Shown here in pieces: positions 1-6,129 of a DNA stretch of 6,872 nucleotides (position 1 is the first letter of the stretch; every line of letters starts with the position of its first letter). The notes beneath the pieces are model-generated. The model had not been told where the DNA came from. It searched no databases and saw only the letters and a program-made list of their open reading frames with translations. Position numbers and translations under genes: made by a program. The DNA comes from Actinomycetes bacterium (lineage in GTDB: Bacteria > Actinomycetota > Actinomycetes > Propionibacteriales > Propionibacteriaceae). Where the stretch lies: assembly GCA_021794705.1 (NCBI GenBank), contig JAJYQH010000389.1, positions 1 to 6,872 on the forward strand. The letters are read 5' to 3'.

Positions 1-852
1 GGTGGCGGCGTGGCGACCGGTCTCGACGCCCTCTCCCCCGGCCTCGAAGCCGTAGAGCCGCACCCCGGCGTCCGGGATGAAGTCGGCGAAGATGCCCATC
101 GCGTTGGACCCGCCGCCCACGCAGGCCGTGACGGCGTCCGGGAGCCGGCCGAAGCGGTCGAGCAGCTGGGCGCGGGCTTCCGTGGAGATGATCCGCTGGA
201 ACTCGCGCACCATCATCGGGAACGGGTGCGGGCCGCCGACCGTGCCGATGAGGTAATGGGTGGTGTCGACGTTCGTGACCCAGTCGCGCATCGCCTCGTT
301 CATCGCGTCCTTGAGGGTCTGCGAGCCGGCGGCGACCGAGACGACCTCGGCGCCGAGCAGCTGCATCCGCGCCACGTTGAGGGCCTGGCGCTCGGTGTCG
401 ACCTTGCCCATGTAGACCCGGCACTCCAGGCCGAACAGGGCCGCCGCCGTGGCCGTCGCCACGCCGTGCTGCCCGGCGCCGGTCTCGGCGATCACCCGCT
501 TCTTGCCCATCCGGCGGGTGAGCAGCGCCTGCCCGAGGACGTTGTTGATCTTGTGGCTGCCCGTGTGGTTGAGGTCCTCGCGCTTGAGCAGGATCCGGGC
601 GTTGCCGCAGAACTCGGCGAACCGCCGGGCCTCGGTGATCGGCGTGGGACGTCCCGCGTAGTCGCGGCGCAGCGCGGCGAGCTCCTCCTGGAACGCGGGG
701 TCGGCGGACGCCGAGGTGAAGGCGTCCTCCAGTTCCTCGAGCGCTGCGGCCAGCGCCTCGGGCACGAACTTCCCGCCGAAGGCGTCGAAGTGACCGTGGA
801 CGTCGGGCAGGGACGCAGCGGCCGGCAGGTCGCGGGGGGTATCGGACGACAT
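1..852 (-). CDS. trpB: Tryptophan synthase beta chain TrpB, 3' end cut off by the window
   Basis: TrpB is the PLP enzyme that condenses indole with L-serine to give tryptophan, in the cytoplasm, as an alpha2-beta2 complex with TrpA. The first 284 residues are present; the family is usually about 400-420 residues, so roughly the last third lies off the left edge. Visible landmarks: N-terminal [16 protein letters not shown] (residues 19-34), the PLP lysine K101 in HTGSHKINN, the catalytic glutamate E123 in ETGAGQHG, the GGPHPFP segment (206-212), and the PLP-phosphate loop GGGSN (247-251). The ATG at 852 is supported by a strong GGAGGAG element three bases upstream and by the usual short N-terminus. 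It lies 62 nt after trpC on the same strand and is the last complete start in the operon; trpA is expected next. The long plus-strand open frame over it is a GC-bias shadow. Confidence 0.97.
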   Translation of the reverse strand, partial: MSSDTPRDLPAAASLPDVHGHFDAFGGKFVPEALAAALEELEDAFTSASADPAFQEELAALRRDYAGRPTPITEARRFAEFCGNARILLKREDLNHTGSHKINNVLGQALLTRRMGKKRVIAETGAGQHGVATATAAALFGLECRVYMGKVDTERQALNVARMQLLGAEVVSVAAGSQTLKDAMNEAMRDWVTNVDTTHYLIGTVGGPHPFPMMVREFQRIISTEARAQLLDRFGRLPDAVTACVGGGSNAMGIFADFIPDAGVRLYGFEAGGEGVETGRHAAT

Positions 853-855
853 GGG

Positions 856-862
856 CTCCTCC
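856..862 (-). promoter_or_regulatory. Strong ribosome binding site of trpB
   Basis: On the minus strand GGAGGAG ends three bases before the trpB ATG; the GGAGG core has a five-base spacing. It is the strongest Shine-Dalgarno match in the operon. It is placed at the only gene junction without overlapping start and stop codons, so trpB is probably initiated independently rather than by coupling to trpC. Confidence 0.75.
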
Positions 863-867
863 AGGGA

Positions 868-882
868 CGGTGCGGGGCACCG
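868..882 (-). other. Small RNA hairpin in the trpC-trpB gap (promoter-proximal side of the trpB RBS)
   Basis: On the minus strand CGGTGC and GCACCG form a perfect 6-bp stem around a CCC loop. It sits just upstream of the trpB ribosome binding site. There is no U-tract, so it is not an intrinsic terminator. It could affect trpB initiation or mRNA stability. GC-rich DNA forms such stems easily, so function is unproven. Confidence 0.4.
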
Positions 883-886
883 GTGT

Positions 887-907
887 GGGGACCGGCGGGC
901 GGTCCCC
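887..907 (-). other. Stable RNA hairpin just after trpC
   Basis: On the minus strand GGGGACCG pairs perfectly with CGGTCCCC across the five-base loop CCCGC, giving an 8-bp, almost all-GC stem beginning seven bases after the trpC stop. No U-run follows it, and trpB lies immediately downstream in the same direction, so a full terminator is unlikely. An intercistronic structure that protects mRNA ends or lowers readthrough would fit. Together with the hairpin at 868-882 it fills most of the gap. Confidence 0.5.
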
Positions 908-914
908 CGGGTGG

Positions 915-1709
915 TCAGGTGTGGTCGGACGGCTGGGCGGTGCGGAGGGCCTCGACCGCGGCGCGCGGGTCGCCGTGGCGCACGAGCGCCTCGCCGACGA
1001 GGACGACGTCGGCCCCCTGCCCGCGCACGAGGGCGACGTCCTCCGGTCCGTTGAGTCCCGACTCGGCGACCTTCACCGCGTCGTCGGGGATGGCGGGTGC
1101 GATCTCGCCGAACTGCGCGATCGACACCTCCAGCGTCTGCAGGTTGCGGTTGTTGACGCCGATGAGCTGCGCGCCGAGGTCGACCGCGCGGCGCGCCTCC
1201 TCCGGGGTGTGCACCTCGACGAGGGGGGTCAGCCCGAGCTCCAGGGCGGTGCGGTAGAGCGTGTGCAGCATCGTGTCGTTGAGGGCGGCCACGATGAGCA
1301 GACACAGGTCGGCCCCGTGGGCGCGGGTCTCGACGAGCTGGTACTCGGTGACCATGAAGTCCTTGCGCAGGATCGGCAGGTCGACCCGCTCGCGGACCGC
1401 GTCGAGGTCGTCGAGCGAGCCGTGGAACCGGTGCCGCTCGGTGAGGACGCTGATCGCCGCGGCCCCCCCGGCCTGGTAGTCGGCGGCGAGGTCGGCGGGA
1501 CGCTCGATGGCGGCGAGTTTGCCCCGGCTCGGGCTGGCCCGCTTCACCTCGGCGATCACCGAGAGATCGGGGCCGCGGAACACGTCGAGCACCGGCCGGG
1601 CGGGCGGGATCGCGTCGATCCGCGCCCGGAGCTCGCTGAGGCGTACCGCCTGCTGCCGCTCCGCGAGGTCGAGCCGGACCGAGGCGATGATGTCGTCGAG
1701 GACGCTCAC
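915..1709 (-). CDS. trpC: Indole-3-glycerol phosphate synthase TrpC
   Basis: TrpC closes the indole ring: it converts carboxyphenylaminodeoxyribulose 5-phosphate to indole-3-glycerol phosphate with loss of CO2 and water. The 264-residue length is normal for a monofunctional (beta/alpha)8-barrel enzyme with no fused TrpF domain. All the classic active-site residues are visible: E54 and K56 in [10 protein letters not shown], the catalytic lysine K116 in LRKDF, E165 in VEVH, N186 in GVNNRNL, E216-S217 in AESG, and the phosphate-loop VGEAL (238-242). Their spacing matches the Sulfolobus enzyme. The start is a GTG at 1709 that overlaps the TGA of the preceding small membrane protein gene (GTGA, 4 nt). 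No clear Shine-Dalgarno site is visible before it, so translation probably depends on coupling to the upstream gene. The product ends 62 nt before trpB. Confidence 0.97.
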   Translation of the reverse strand: MSVLDDIIASVRLDLAERQQAVRLSELRARIDAIPPARPVLDVFRGPDLSVIAEVKRASPSRGKLAAIERPADLAADYQAGGAAAISVLTERHRFHGSLDDLDAVRERVDLPILRKDFMVTEYQLVETRAHGADLCLLIVAALNDTMLHTLYRTALELGLTPLVEVHTPEEARRAVDLGAQLIGVNNRNLQTLEVSIAQFGEIAPAIPDDAVKVAESGLNGPEDVALVRGQGADVVLVGEALVRHGDPRAAVEALRTAQPSDHT

Positions 1710-1930
1710 TCAGACACCGGGCCGTTGCCGAGGCCGCGACGCACGAGAACGAGCGACACGATCGCGGCGACGATGAACAGCCCGATGCCGGCGAAGATCG
1801 TCGGCCAGTTCGGTCCGGTGACCGCCCCGATGGCGATGATGAGCCCGCCGACCATGCCGCCGATCGAGGTGGTCCACGCCGCGGGGCTGGTGCCGTCGTG
1901 GTACTTCTCGTCGGACCGTTCCGCGCTCAT
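1706..1930 (-). CDS. Small two-TM membrane protein of the Trp operon (HGxxPAAW-type, DUF6704-like)
   Basis: This is a 74-residue protein of unknown function. A short polar N-terminus carries [10 protein letters not shown] (residues 11-20), which resembles the HGxxPAAW signature of small membrane proteins encoded in actinobacterial trp operons. Here the residue directly before the glycine is Asp, and the His is one place earlier. Two hydrophobic stretches follow, at about 22-39 and 44-63, joined by a tight turn GPNWP; the tail after the second is positively charged at RR, suggesting a hairpin in the inner membrane. The ATG at 1930 has AGGAG five bases upstream and overlaps the stop of the four-TM gene (ATGA). 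Its own stop overlaps the trpC start (GTGA). Sandwiched this way, it must be made together with Trp enzymes. The role is unknown; a partner of the upstream membrane protein is an inference. Confidence 0.85.
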   Translation of the reverse strand: MSAERSDEKYHDGTSPAAWTTSIGGMVGGLIIAIGAVTGPNWPTIFAGIGLFIVAAIVSLVLVRRGLGNGPVSE

Positions 1931-2547
1931 GGCTGCTCCTCGTCGGGGGTCGGGTGGCCGGACGCCGGGCCGGCCTGGTCGCGGCGTCCGGTGGGCGCCT
2001 CAGGGGTGAGGTTACCGTCAAAAGCCGTGGGATCGGCACCCGCGTCGAGCGCCTTCCAGGCGTCGAGACTGGAGCCGACGACCCGCTCGGGGCGGGTCGC
2101 GCCGCGCTCGAAGCGGTCGCTCGGGCTGCGCCAGCGGTGGGCGCGGGCGAGGAAGAGGCCGCCGACCCCCGCGAGAACGCCACCGGCGACCACGCAGACC
2201 CACGGCCAGCCGGTCGCGCTGCCGGTCGTCTCGTGGACGCCGAGCACCTGGTCGAGCTGCGCGGAGGTCGGCACCCGGCGCAGCGCCGCGACGAGCAGCG
2301 CCCCGAGCCCGAGCAGCACCACGAGCAGCCCGACGACGCGGCGTCCCCACACGCCGAGCAGCAGCGTGACCGCGACCCCGGCGAGTCCTGCGAGCGCGAG
2401 CGCCTCCTCGGCCCCGTCGGTGATCTCGCTGCCGGTGAACCCGTGGCCGGCCGTGCGGTACCAGACCTGGCCGGAGCCGAGGGCGGCGATCCCCGCCGTC
2501 GCCAGCCCGGCCACGGTGATGAGGGCGCGTTCGCGACCTGGGGTCAC
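1927..2547 (-). CDS. Trp biosynthesis-associated four-TM membrane protein (TIGR02234-like)
   Basis: This 206-residue membrane protein has no known biochemical role. It is the counterpart of the gene that follows trpE in many actinomycetes, for example Rv1610 in Mycobacterium tuberculosis. Four hydrophobic segments lie at about 8-26, 49-67, 71-89 and 115-134. The first is followed by GQVWY (26-30), typical of the family. A soluble C-terminus of about 70 residues contains RFER (145-148) and the family-like box SLDAWKALDAGADPT (160-174), then a Pro- and acid-rich tail. The start is chosen as the GTG at 2547, which overlaps the trpE stop (GTGA). The mature frame contains no ATG at all, and the open frame continues upstream antiparallel to trpE only as a shadow, so automatic callers may overextend or drop this gene. 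It overlaps the next gene by ATGA. A role in tryptophan or precursor transport, or in anchoring enzymes, is only a guess. Confidence 0.9.
   Translation of the reverse strand: MTPGRERALITVAGLATAGIAALGSGQVWYRTAGHGFTGSEITDGAEEALALAGLAGVAVTLLLGVWGRRVVGLLVVLLGLGALLVAALRRVPTSAQLDQVLGVHETTGSATGWPWVCVVAGGVLAGVGGLFLARAHRWRSPSDRFERGATRPERVVGSSLDAWKALDAGADPTAFDGNLTPEAPTGRRDQAGPASGHPTPDEEQP
1936..1940 (-). promoter_or_regulatory. Ribosome binding site of the small two-TM protein
   Basis: AGGAG on the minus strand with a five-base gap to the ATG at 1930. It lies inside the 3' end of the upstream membrane protein gene and fixes the start of this small gene, which could otherwise be missed. Confidence 0.6.
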
Positions 2548-4055
2548 GAGTCCCCCGGCCCGGTCACCGGACGCCGGAGGGCTGCCCGCTGCACCGCGCG
2601 CAGGGCCGCGGCCGCCTTGTTCTCGGTCTCGGTGTTCTCGGTGGCGGCCACCGAGTCGGCGACGATGCCGCCGCCGGCCTGGACGTGGGCGACGCCGTCC
2701 TTGATGAGGGCGGTGCGGATGGCGATCGCCATGTCGGAGTTGCCCGCGAAGTCGAAGTAGCCGACCGCCCCGCCGTAGAGCCCGCGCCGGGTGAGTTCCA
2801 GCTCGTCGATGATCTGCATCGCGCGCACCTTGGGCGCACCCGACAGCGTTCCCGCCGGCAGGCACGACATGGTGACGTCGAGAGCCGTGCGGCCGGGCGC
2901 GAGCGTGCCGGTGACGCTCGACTCGAGATGCATGATGTGGCTGTAGCGGCGCACGGTCATGAACTCGGTCACCGAGACGGTCCCCGCGCGGCAGACCCGG
3001 CCGAGGTCGTTGCGGCCCAGGTCGACGAGCATGAGGTGTTCGGCGCGCTCCTTGGCGTCGGCGAGCAGCTCGACCTCCAACTGGTGGTCCTCGCGCTCGT
3101 CCCGCCCGCGCGGGCGCGACCCGGCGATCGGATGGGTGAGGGCCTCGCCGTCCTTGACGGTGACCAGCGCCTCCGGGCTCGACCCGACCACGGCGAACCC
3201 GGGCAGCCGCAGCAGGTAGAGGTAGGGACTCGGGTTGATGCTGCGCAACTCCCGGTAGACGTCGAGGGCGTCCGCCGAGGTGGGCAGGTCGAAGCGCTGG
3301 CTCACGACGATCTGGAAGGCGTCGCCGGCCCTGATGTACTCGACGGCCCGCTCGACGGCCTCCCCGTAGGACGCCGCGCTGCGCTGTCGCTGCGGCTGGG
3401 CGGGCTCGCCGTCGACGCGGGAGGTGAGCACGGGAGCCTGCGGCTGGGCGATCCGCTCGACCATCCGGTGGACCCGCGCGACCGCGTCGCGGTAGGCGTC
3501 CTCGAGGCCGGCCGGGGAGTCGTCGAAGTTCACGGCGTTGGCGATGAGCCACAGTTCGCCGGTGTGGTGGTCGACGACGGCCATGTCGGAGGCGAGCATC
3601 ATGACGAGTTCGGGGATGTGCAGGTCGTCGGGGTTCGGTGAGGGCAGCGGCTCGACCCGGCGGACGATGTCGTAGGCGAGGTAGCCGACCATCCCCGACG
3701 TGAGCGGCGGCAACCCCTCGTGCGCCTCGGTGTGCAGCACCTCGAGGGTGCGGCCCAGCGCGACGAGGGGGTCGCCGGACGCCGGGACCCCGTCGATCGG
3801 GCGTCCGAGCCACGTCGCCTCGCCGTCGCGCTCGGTGAGGGTGGCCTGCGCGTCGACCCCGATGAACGAGTACCGCGACCACACGCCCGACTCGGCCGAC
3901 TCGAGCAGGAAGGTGAGGTCCCGCTCGCCGCACAGCGAGCGGTAGATGCCGAGCGGGGTGAGGTCGTCGCAGCGCAGCACCGTCCACACCGGGATCACCC
4001 GCGCGCCGGCGTCCGCGCGCCGGGCGAACTCGTCGAGCCCGATCCCGACGCTCAT
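2544..4055 (-). CDS. trpE: Anthranilate synthase component I TrpE
   Basis: TrpE converts chorismate to anthranilate, the first committed step of tryptophan synthesis, using ammonia delivered by TrpG. The product is 503 residues, normal for a stand-alone component I with no fused glutaminase, so a trpG (or shared pabA) must lie elsewhere. The N-terminal feedback-inhibition motif LLES is at 50-53, followed by RYSFIG (61-66), so the enzyme is expected to be tryptophan-sensitive. The chorismate-binding domain (about 225-490) shows [10 protein letters not shown] (246-255), NPSPYLYLL (274-282), PIAGSRPRG (309-317, Ser where Thr is common), [10 protein letters not shown] (345-354), SHIMHLES (372-379), [20 protein letters not shown] (399-418) and GGGIVADS (461-468). 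The ATG at 4055 overlaps the hisI stop (ATGA) and has only a weak GGGGA upstream, suggesting coupling. A longer frame upstream runs antisense-like through hisI in another frame and is not used. Confidence 0.97.
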   Translation of the reverse strand: MSVGIGLDEFARRADAGARVIPVWTVLRCDDLTPLGIYRSLCGERDLTFLLESAESGVWSRYSFIGVDAQATLTERDGEATWLGRPIDGVPASGDPLVALGRTLEVLHTEAHEGLPPLTSGMVGYLAYDIVRRVEPLPSPNPDDLHIPELVMMLASDMAVVDHHTGELWLIANAVNFDDSPAGLEDAYRDAVARVHRMVERIAQPQAPVLTSRVDGEPAQPQRQRSAASYGEAVERAVEYIRAGDAFQIVVSQRFDLPTSADALDVYRELRSINPSPYLYLLRLPGFAVVGSSPEALVTVKDGEALTHPIAGSRPRGRDEREDHQLEVELLADAKERAEHLMLVDLGRNDLGRVCRAGTVSVTEFMTVRRYSHIMHLESSVTGTLAPGRTALDVTMSCLPAGTLSGAPKVRAMQIIDELELTRRGLYGGAVGYFDFAGNSDMAIAIRTALIKDGVAHVQAGGGIVADSVAATENTETENKAAAALRAVQRAALRRPVTGPGDS

Positions 4056-4417
4056 GCGCGCGTCCCCGCCGTGCCGGCGTCCCCGGTGAGCAGGCCGGCG
4101 TCGAAGCAGGTGGCGGTGCCGGTGTGGCAGGCCGGCCCGACCTGATCGACGCGGAGCAGGATCGTGTCGCCGTCGCAGTCGAGGCTCACCGAGCGCACCG
4201 TCTGGGTGTGGCCGCTGGTCTCCCCCTTGACCCAGTACTCCTGGCGGCTCCGCGACCAGTACGTCGCGCGGCCGGTGGCGAGTGTGCGCGCCAGCGCCTC
4301 GTCGTCCATCCACGCGAGCATGAGCACGGCACCGGTGGCGGCGTCCTGTGCGATGGCCGGGACGAGGCCGTCGGGGTTGCGCCGGAGGCGCTCGGCTATC
4401 CGCGGGTCGAGGGGCAT
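4052..4417 (-). CDS. hisI: Phosphoribosyl-AMP cyclohydrolase HisI, first gene of the his-trp operon
   Basis: HisI opens the purine ring of phosphoribosyl-AMP, the third step of histidine synthesis; it acts in the cytoplasm as a zinc- and magnesium-dependent dimer. The 121-residue length fits the monofunctional enzyme, with no HisE domain fused. Motifs seen: LAWMDDEAL (34-42), [17 protein letters not shown] (53-69), the metal-binding DCDGD (80-84) and [16 protein letters not shown] (90-105). The three zinc cysteines are C81, C97 and C104, with the same 16- and 7-residue spacing as in the Methanothermobacter enzyme. The ATG at 4417 has no Shine-Dalgarno site, but a TACACT hexamer lies 7 nt upstream, so the mRNA is probably leaderless. 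Its stop overlaps the trpE start. Because it heads the transcript, its promoter should drive the trp genes as well. hisF/hisA are not in the window. Confidence 0.97.
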   Translation of the reverse strand: MPLDPRIAERLRRNPDGLVPAIAQDAATGAVLMLAWMDDEALARTLATGRATYWSRSRQEYWVKGETSGHTQTVRSVSLDCDGDTILLRVDQVGPACHTGTATCFDAGLLTGDAGTAGTRA

Positions 4418-4424
4418 GGGCCCG

Positions 4425-4430
4425 AGTGTA
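4425..4430 (-). promoter_or_regulatory. Predicted -10 element for a leaderless hisI-trp operon transcript
   Basis: TACACT on the minus strand fits the actinobacterial TANNNT -10 consensus and ends 7 nt before the hisI ATG, placing the likely +1 at or next to the A of the ATG. There is no ribosome binding site between them. No convincing TTGAC-like -35 is visible at 16-19 nt, which is common for such promoters. No leader peptide, Trp-codon run or T-box can fit upstream of the start if this is the main promoter. Confidence 0.6.
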
Positions 4431-4482
4431 GGGGCTGCCGCCGGATTCGCTTCGCCCCGCCCGCGGGTCCGGCCGGGCTCCT

Positions 4483-4488
4483 TACAGT
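4483..4488 (+). promoter_or_regulatory. Predicted -10 element for a leaderless transcript of the HEAT-like gene
   Basis: TACAGT fits TANNNT and ends 6 nt before the ATG at 4495 (intervening bases GGAATC, no Shine-Dalgarno). This is the same arrangement as at hisI on the opposite strand. No clear -35 is seen. It supports the chosen ATG over internal GTG or CTG alternatives. Confidence 0.6.
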
Positions 4489-4494
4489 GGAATC

Positions 4495-5388
4495 ATGCTG
4501 CGTGCCATCCGGGACGCTCTCACAGCCGTCCCGCCCGACGACCCCCGGACGCCGGGGCAGGGACTGAGCGTGGAGCAGCAGCAGCGGGCCCTGTTCGTCA
4601 CCGACCGGGGAACCGGATTCGGTGCCCTGGACGTCATCGAGGATGGCCTGAGGGGCGGCATGGGGCGGACGCCGGCCCTCTCGTGGATCCTCGACCACTC
4701 CCCCTGGCCGTACTTCCGGGTGGTGGCGGCCATGGTGCTGGCCGCCTGGGGCGACAGGCACGCGCTCGAGACGGTGCTCGGCTGGGCGCAGGACCCCGTC
4801 GACACGCCCCCCGACCTCCAGACCGACTCGCAGGACATCTTCTCCCGATGCGACAACGGCTTCGAGCTCCTGTGCTCGGGAGTGGGCACCTGGGTCGACG
4901 ACGAGCCCGGGGACATCCGGGAGTTGCGCATCTCCGCCCTCCGCGCGCTCATCGTGCTGAGCCCCTACTACTACGTGGGGCGGGCGATGCCGCGCGCGTT
5001 CGACGACCTCCGGCTCTCCTGGCGCGACGTCGCGGACGTCGTCGACTTCGCCCTTCACGAGGCGCTCGACCGGCTCGCCCGCCGGCTCGGCACCGAGTGC
5101 GACCTCGGCTTCCAGTCGGCCGTGCTCGTCGGGCTGCTCGCCCGCCACAACGAGGCGGCCGGGGCCGGGGCGGCCCAGGTGCTGCTCGACCTGCGCCCGG
5201 GACCGCGGGCCGACCGTGAGCTGATCCTCGCTCTGGGCGCGGCCGGCGGGAGGGACACCTCCGCCCTGCTGCACGAGCTCCTCGGGGCCGAATCCGCCCG
5301 GGCCAAGCTGGCCGAGGAGGCGCTCCGGGCCCGGAGCCACCCCTATCGCCACCCCACGGCCGGGACGCCGACTCCGGTGCAGCGCTGA
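4495..5388 (+). CDS. Uncharacterised 297-residue protein with HEAT-like helical repeats
   Basis: I do not recognise a named family. The predicted product is soluble, with no signal peptide or membrane segment, and is mostly helical. Two stretches look like HEAT or PBS-lyase repeats: about 74-99 (FRVVAAMVLAAWGDRHALE and on) and about 239-280 (RELILALGAAGGRDTSALL and on), each with the Arg/Ala-Ala...Leu...Gly-Asp pattern. Between them is a region with SRCDNGFELLCSGVGTWVDD (117-136), a run PYYYVGRA (157-164) and an acidic, Arg-containing helix (178-199). The C-terminus (281-297) is Pro-, Thr- and His-rich and probably disordered. HEAT-type solenoids usually bind proteins or nucleic acids; no catalytic motif is evident. 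It is divergent from hisI across 77 bp, with a leaderless-type promoter, and 69 nt ahead of the TIGR03085-like gene. Codon use is as GC-rich as the neighbours, so there is no sign of transfer. The reading frame is secure; the function is open. Confidence 0.85.
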   Translation: MLRAIRDALTAVPPDDPRTPGQGLSVEQQQRALFVTDRGTGFGALDVIEDGLRGGMGRTPALSWILDHSPWPYFRVVAAMVLAAWGDRHALETVLGWAQDPVDTPPDLQTDSQDIFSRCDNGFELLCSGVGTWVDDEPGDIRELRISALRALIVLSPYYYVGRAMPRAFDDLRLSWRDVADVVDFALHEALDRLARRLGTECDLGFQSAVLVGLLARHNEAAGAGAAQVLLDLRPGPRADRELILALGAAGGRDTSALLHELLGAESARAKLAEEALRARSHPYRHPTAGTPTPVQR

Positions 5389-5447
5389 CGCGCGGCAGGA
5401 TGGGTACAACCGCCGACCGGCGGCGAGACCCAGCGTCCCGACAGCCC

Positions 5448-5453
5448 GAGGAG
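5448..5453 (+). promoter_or_regulatory. Ribosome binding site of the TIGR03085-like gene
   Basis: GAGGAG lies four bases before the ATG at 5458, a good Shine-Dalgarno match that fixes the start. The 69-nt gap before it holds a weak stem CCGCC/GGCGG (5410-5423) and no clear promoter, so this gene may be read with the HEAT-like gene or from a promoter I cannot identify. Confidence 0.6.
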
Positions 5454-5457
5454 AATC

Positions 5458-6096
5458 ATGACGAGCCTTGCCGCCCGCGAACGTGCCGCCCTATGCGATC
5501 TGTTCACCGACGTCGGCCCCGACGCCCCCACCCTGTGCGAGGGCTGGACGACCGCCGACCTGGCCGCGCACCTGTGGGTGCGGGAGAACCAGCCGGTGGC
5601 GACGGTGGCCGCGATCGTGCCGGCTTTTGGTGGGCTCGCCGACGAGCGCCGGGCCGCGGTGCTGCACCGGCTCGGCTACCGGGGCGTGGTCGCCGCACTG
5701 CGCGAGGGCCCCGGCGGCGTGACCCCCTACCGGCTCCCCGGTGTCGACTCCCTCGCCAACACCGCCGAGTTCTTCATCCACCTCGAGGACGTGCGCCGCG
5801 CGGGCGAGCACCCGCAGGGGCCGCGCCCGATGCCGATGGAGGACCAGGACCGGTTGTGGCCGCAGGTGCGCCTGCTCGGCCGGCTGGCGCTGCGCCACTC
5901 CCCCGTCGGCGTCGTCGTCGAACGGCCGGACGGGGAGTCGCTGCGGCTGCGTCCGGGCAGCCGCACCGTGACCCTCCTCGGCCAGCCCGGCGAGCTCCTC
6001 CTCGCGCTGAGTGGACGACGGGACGCCGCCGACGTCACCGTGCTCGGCGAGGACGACGCCGTGGCCGAGTTCCTCGCCATGCCGCTGTCGATGTAG
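5458..6096 (+). CDS. TIGR03085-like putative metal-binding protein (mycothiol-dependent maleylpyruvate isomerase / DinB fold)
   Basis: A 212-residue cytoplasmic protein resembling the actinobacterial TIGR03085 family, which belongs to the MDMPI/DinB-like four-helix superfamily. The N-terminal landmark TLCEGWTTADLAAHLWVRE (25-43) is characteristic. Likely metal ligands are H38 in AAHL, and E104 and H108 in AEFFIHLEDVRRA (103-115), the E-x3-H arrangement seen in mycothiol-dependent isomerases. The C-terminal part (about 149-212) is beta-rich, with RPDGESLRLRPGSRTV, and resembles the small second domain of these proteins. Relatives commonly act as thiol-dependent transferases or isomerases with mycothiol, but no substrate is known for this family. 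Such genes often sit near hisI and trpE in actinomycetes; here it is on the opposite strand, one gene away. The family assignment is made from motifs only. Confidence 0.88.
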   Translation: MTSLAARERAALCDLFTDVGPDAPTLCEGWTTADLAAHLWVRENQPVATVAAIVPAFGGLADERRAAVLHRLGYRGVVAALREGPGGVTPYRLPGVDSLANTAEFFIHLEDVRRAGEHPQGPRPMPMEDQDRLWPQVRLLGRLALRHSPVGVVVERPDGESLRLRPGSRTVTLLGQPGELLLALSGRRDAADVTVLGEDDAVAEFLAMPLSM

Positions 6097-6129
6097 TGGG
6101 CCCGGCCCGGCCGGTCGCCCCCCGCCCGC

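Noticed and set aside
10..1257. Long plus-strand open frame of 415 residues over trpB and trpC
   Set aside because: It is antisense to two unmistakable enzymes, its composition is Arg/Gly/Ala/Val-rich shadow protein, and no family motif or RBS is seen. GC-rich third positions keep the opposite strand open.
870..2009. Plus-strand open frame of 379 residues antisense to trpC and the small membrane gene
   Set aside because: Low-complexity shadow of trpC on the opposite strand; no recognisable domain.
2685..3641. 318-residue plus-strand frame antisense to trpE
   Set aside because: Composition typical of GC-bias shadows (Val, Asp, Gly, Arg, His), no motifs, no RBS; trpE on the other strand is certain.
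1927..3987. 686-residue minus-strand frame extending the four-TM protein upstream
   Set aside because: The upstream 480 codons overlap trpE in another frame and are His/Arg/Pro-rich noise. The true gene starts at the GTG at 2547.
4396..5409. 337-residue minus-strand frame over the HEAT-like gene
   Set aside because: It is antisense to a frame with better start signals and a coherent helical-repeat pattern. The minus-strand product looks like a Gly/Pro/Val/Arg-rich shadow.
5405..5410. TACAAC as a -10 box for the TIGR03085-like gene
   Set aside because: It fails the TANNNT rule at the last base and has no supporting -35; left unannotated.
6097..6129. Possible bidirectional terminator between the TIGR03085-like gene and gatB
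   Set aside because: Only short CCGG-type self-complementarity in a run of G and C, with no U-tract on either strand. Not distinguishable from composition.
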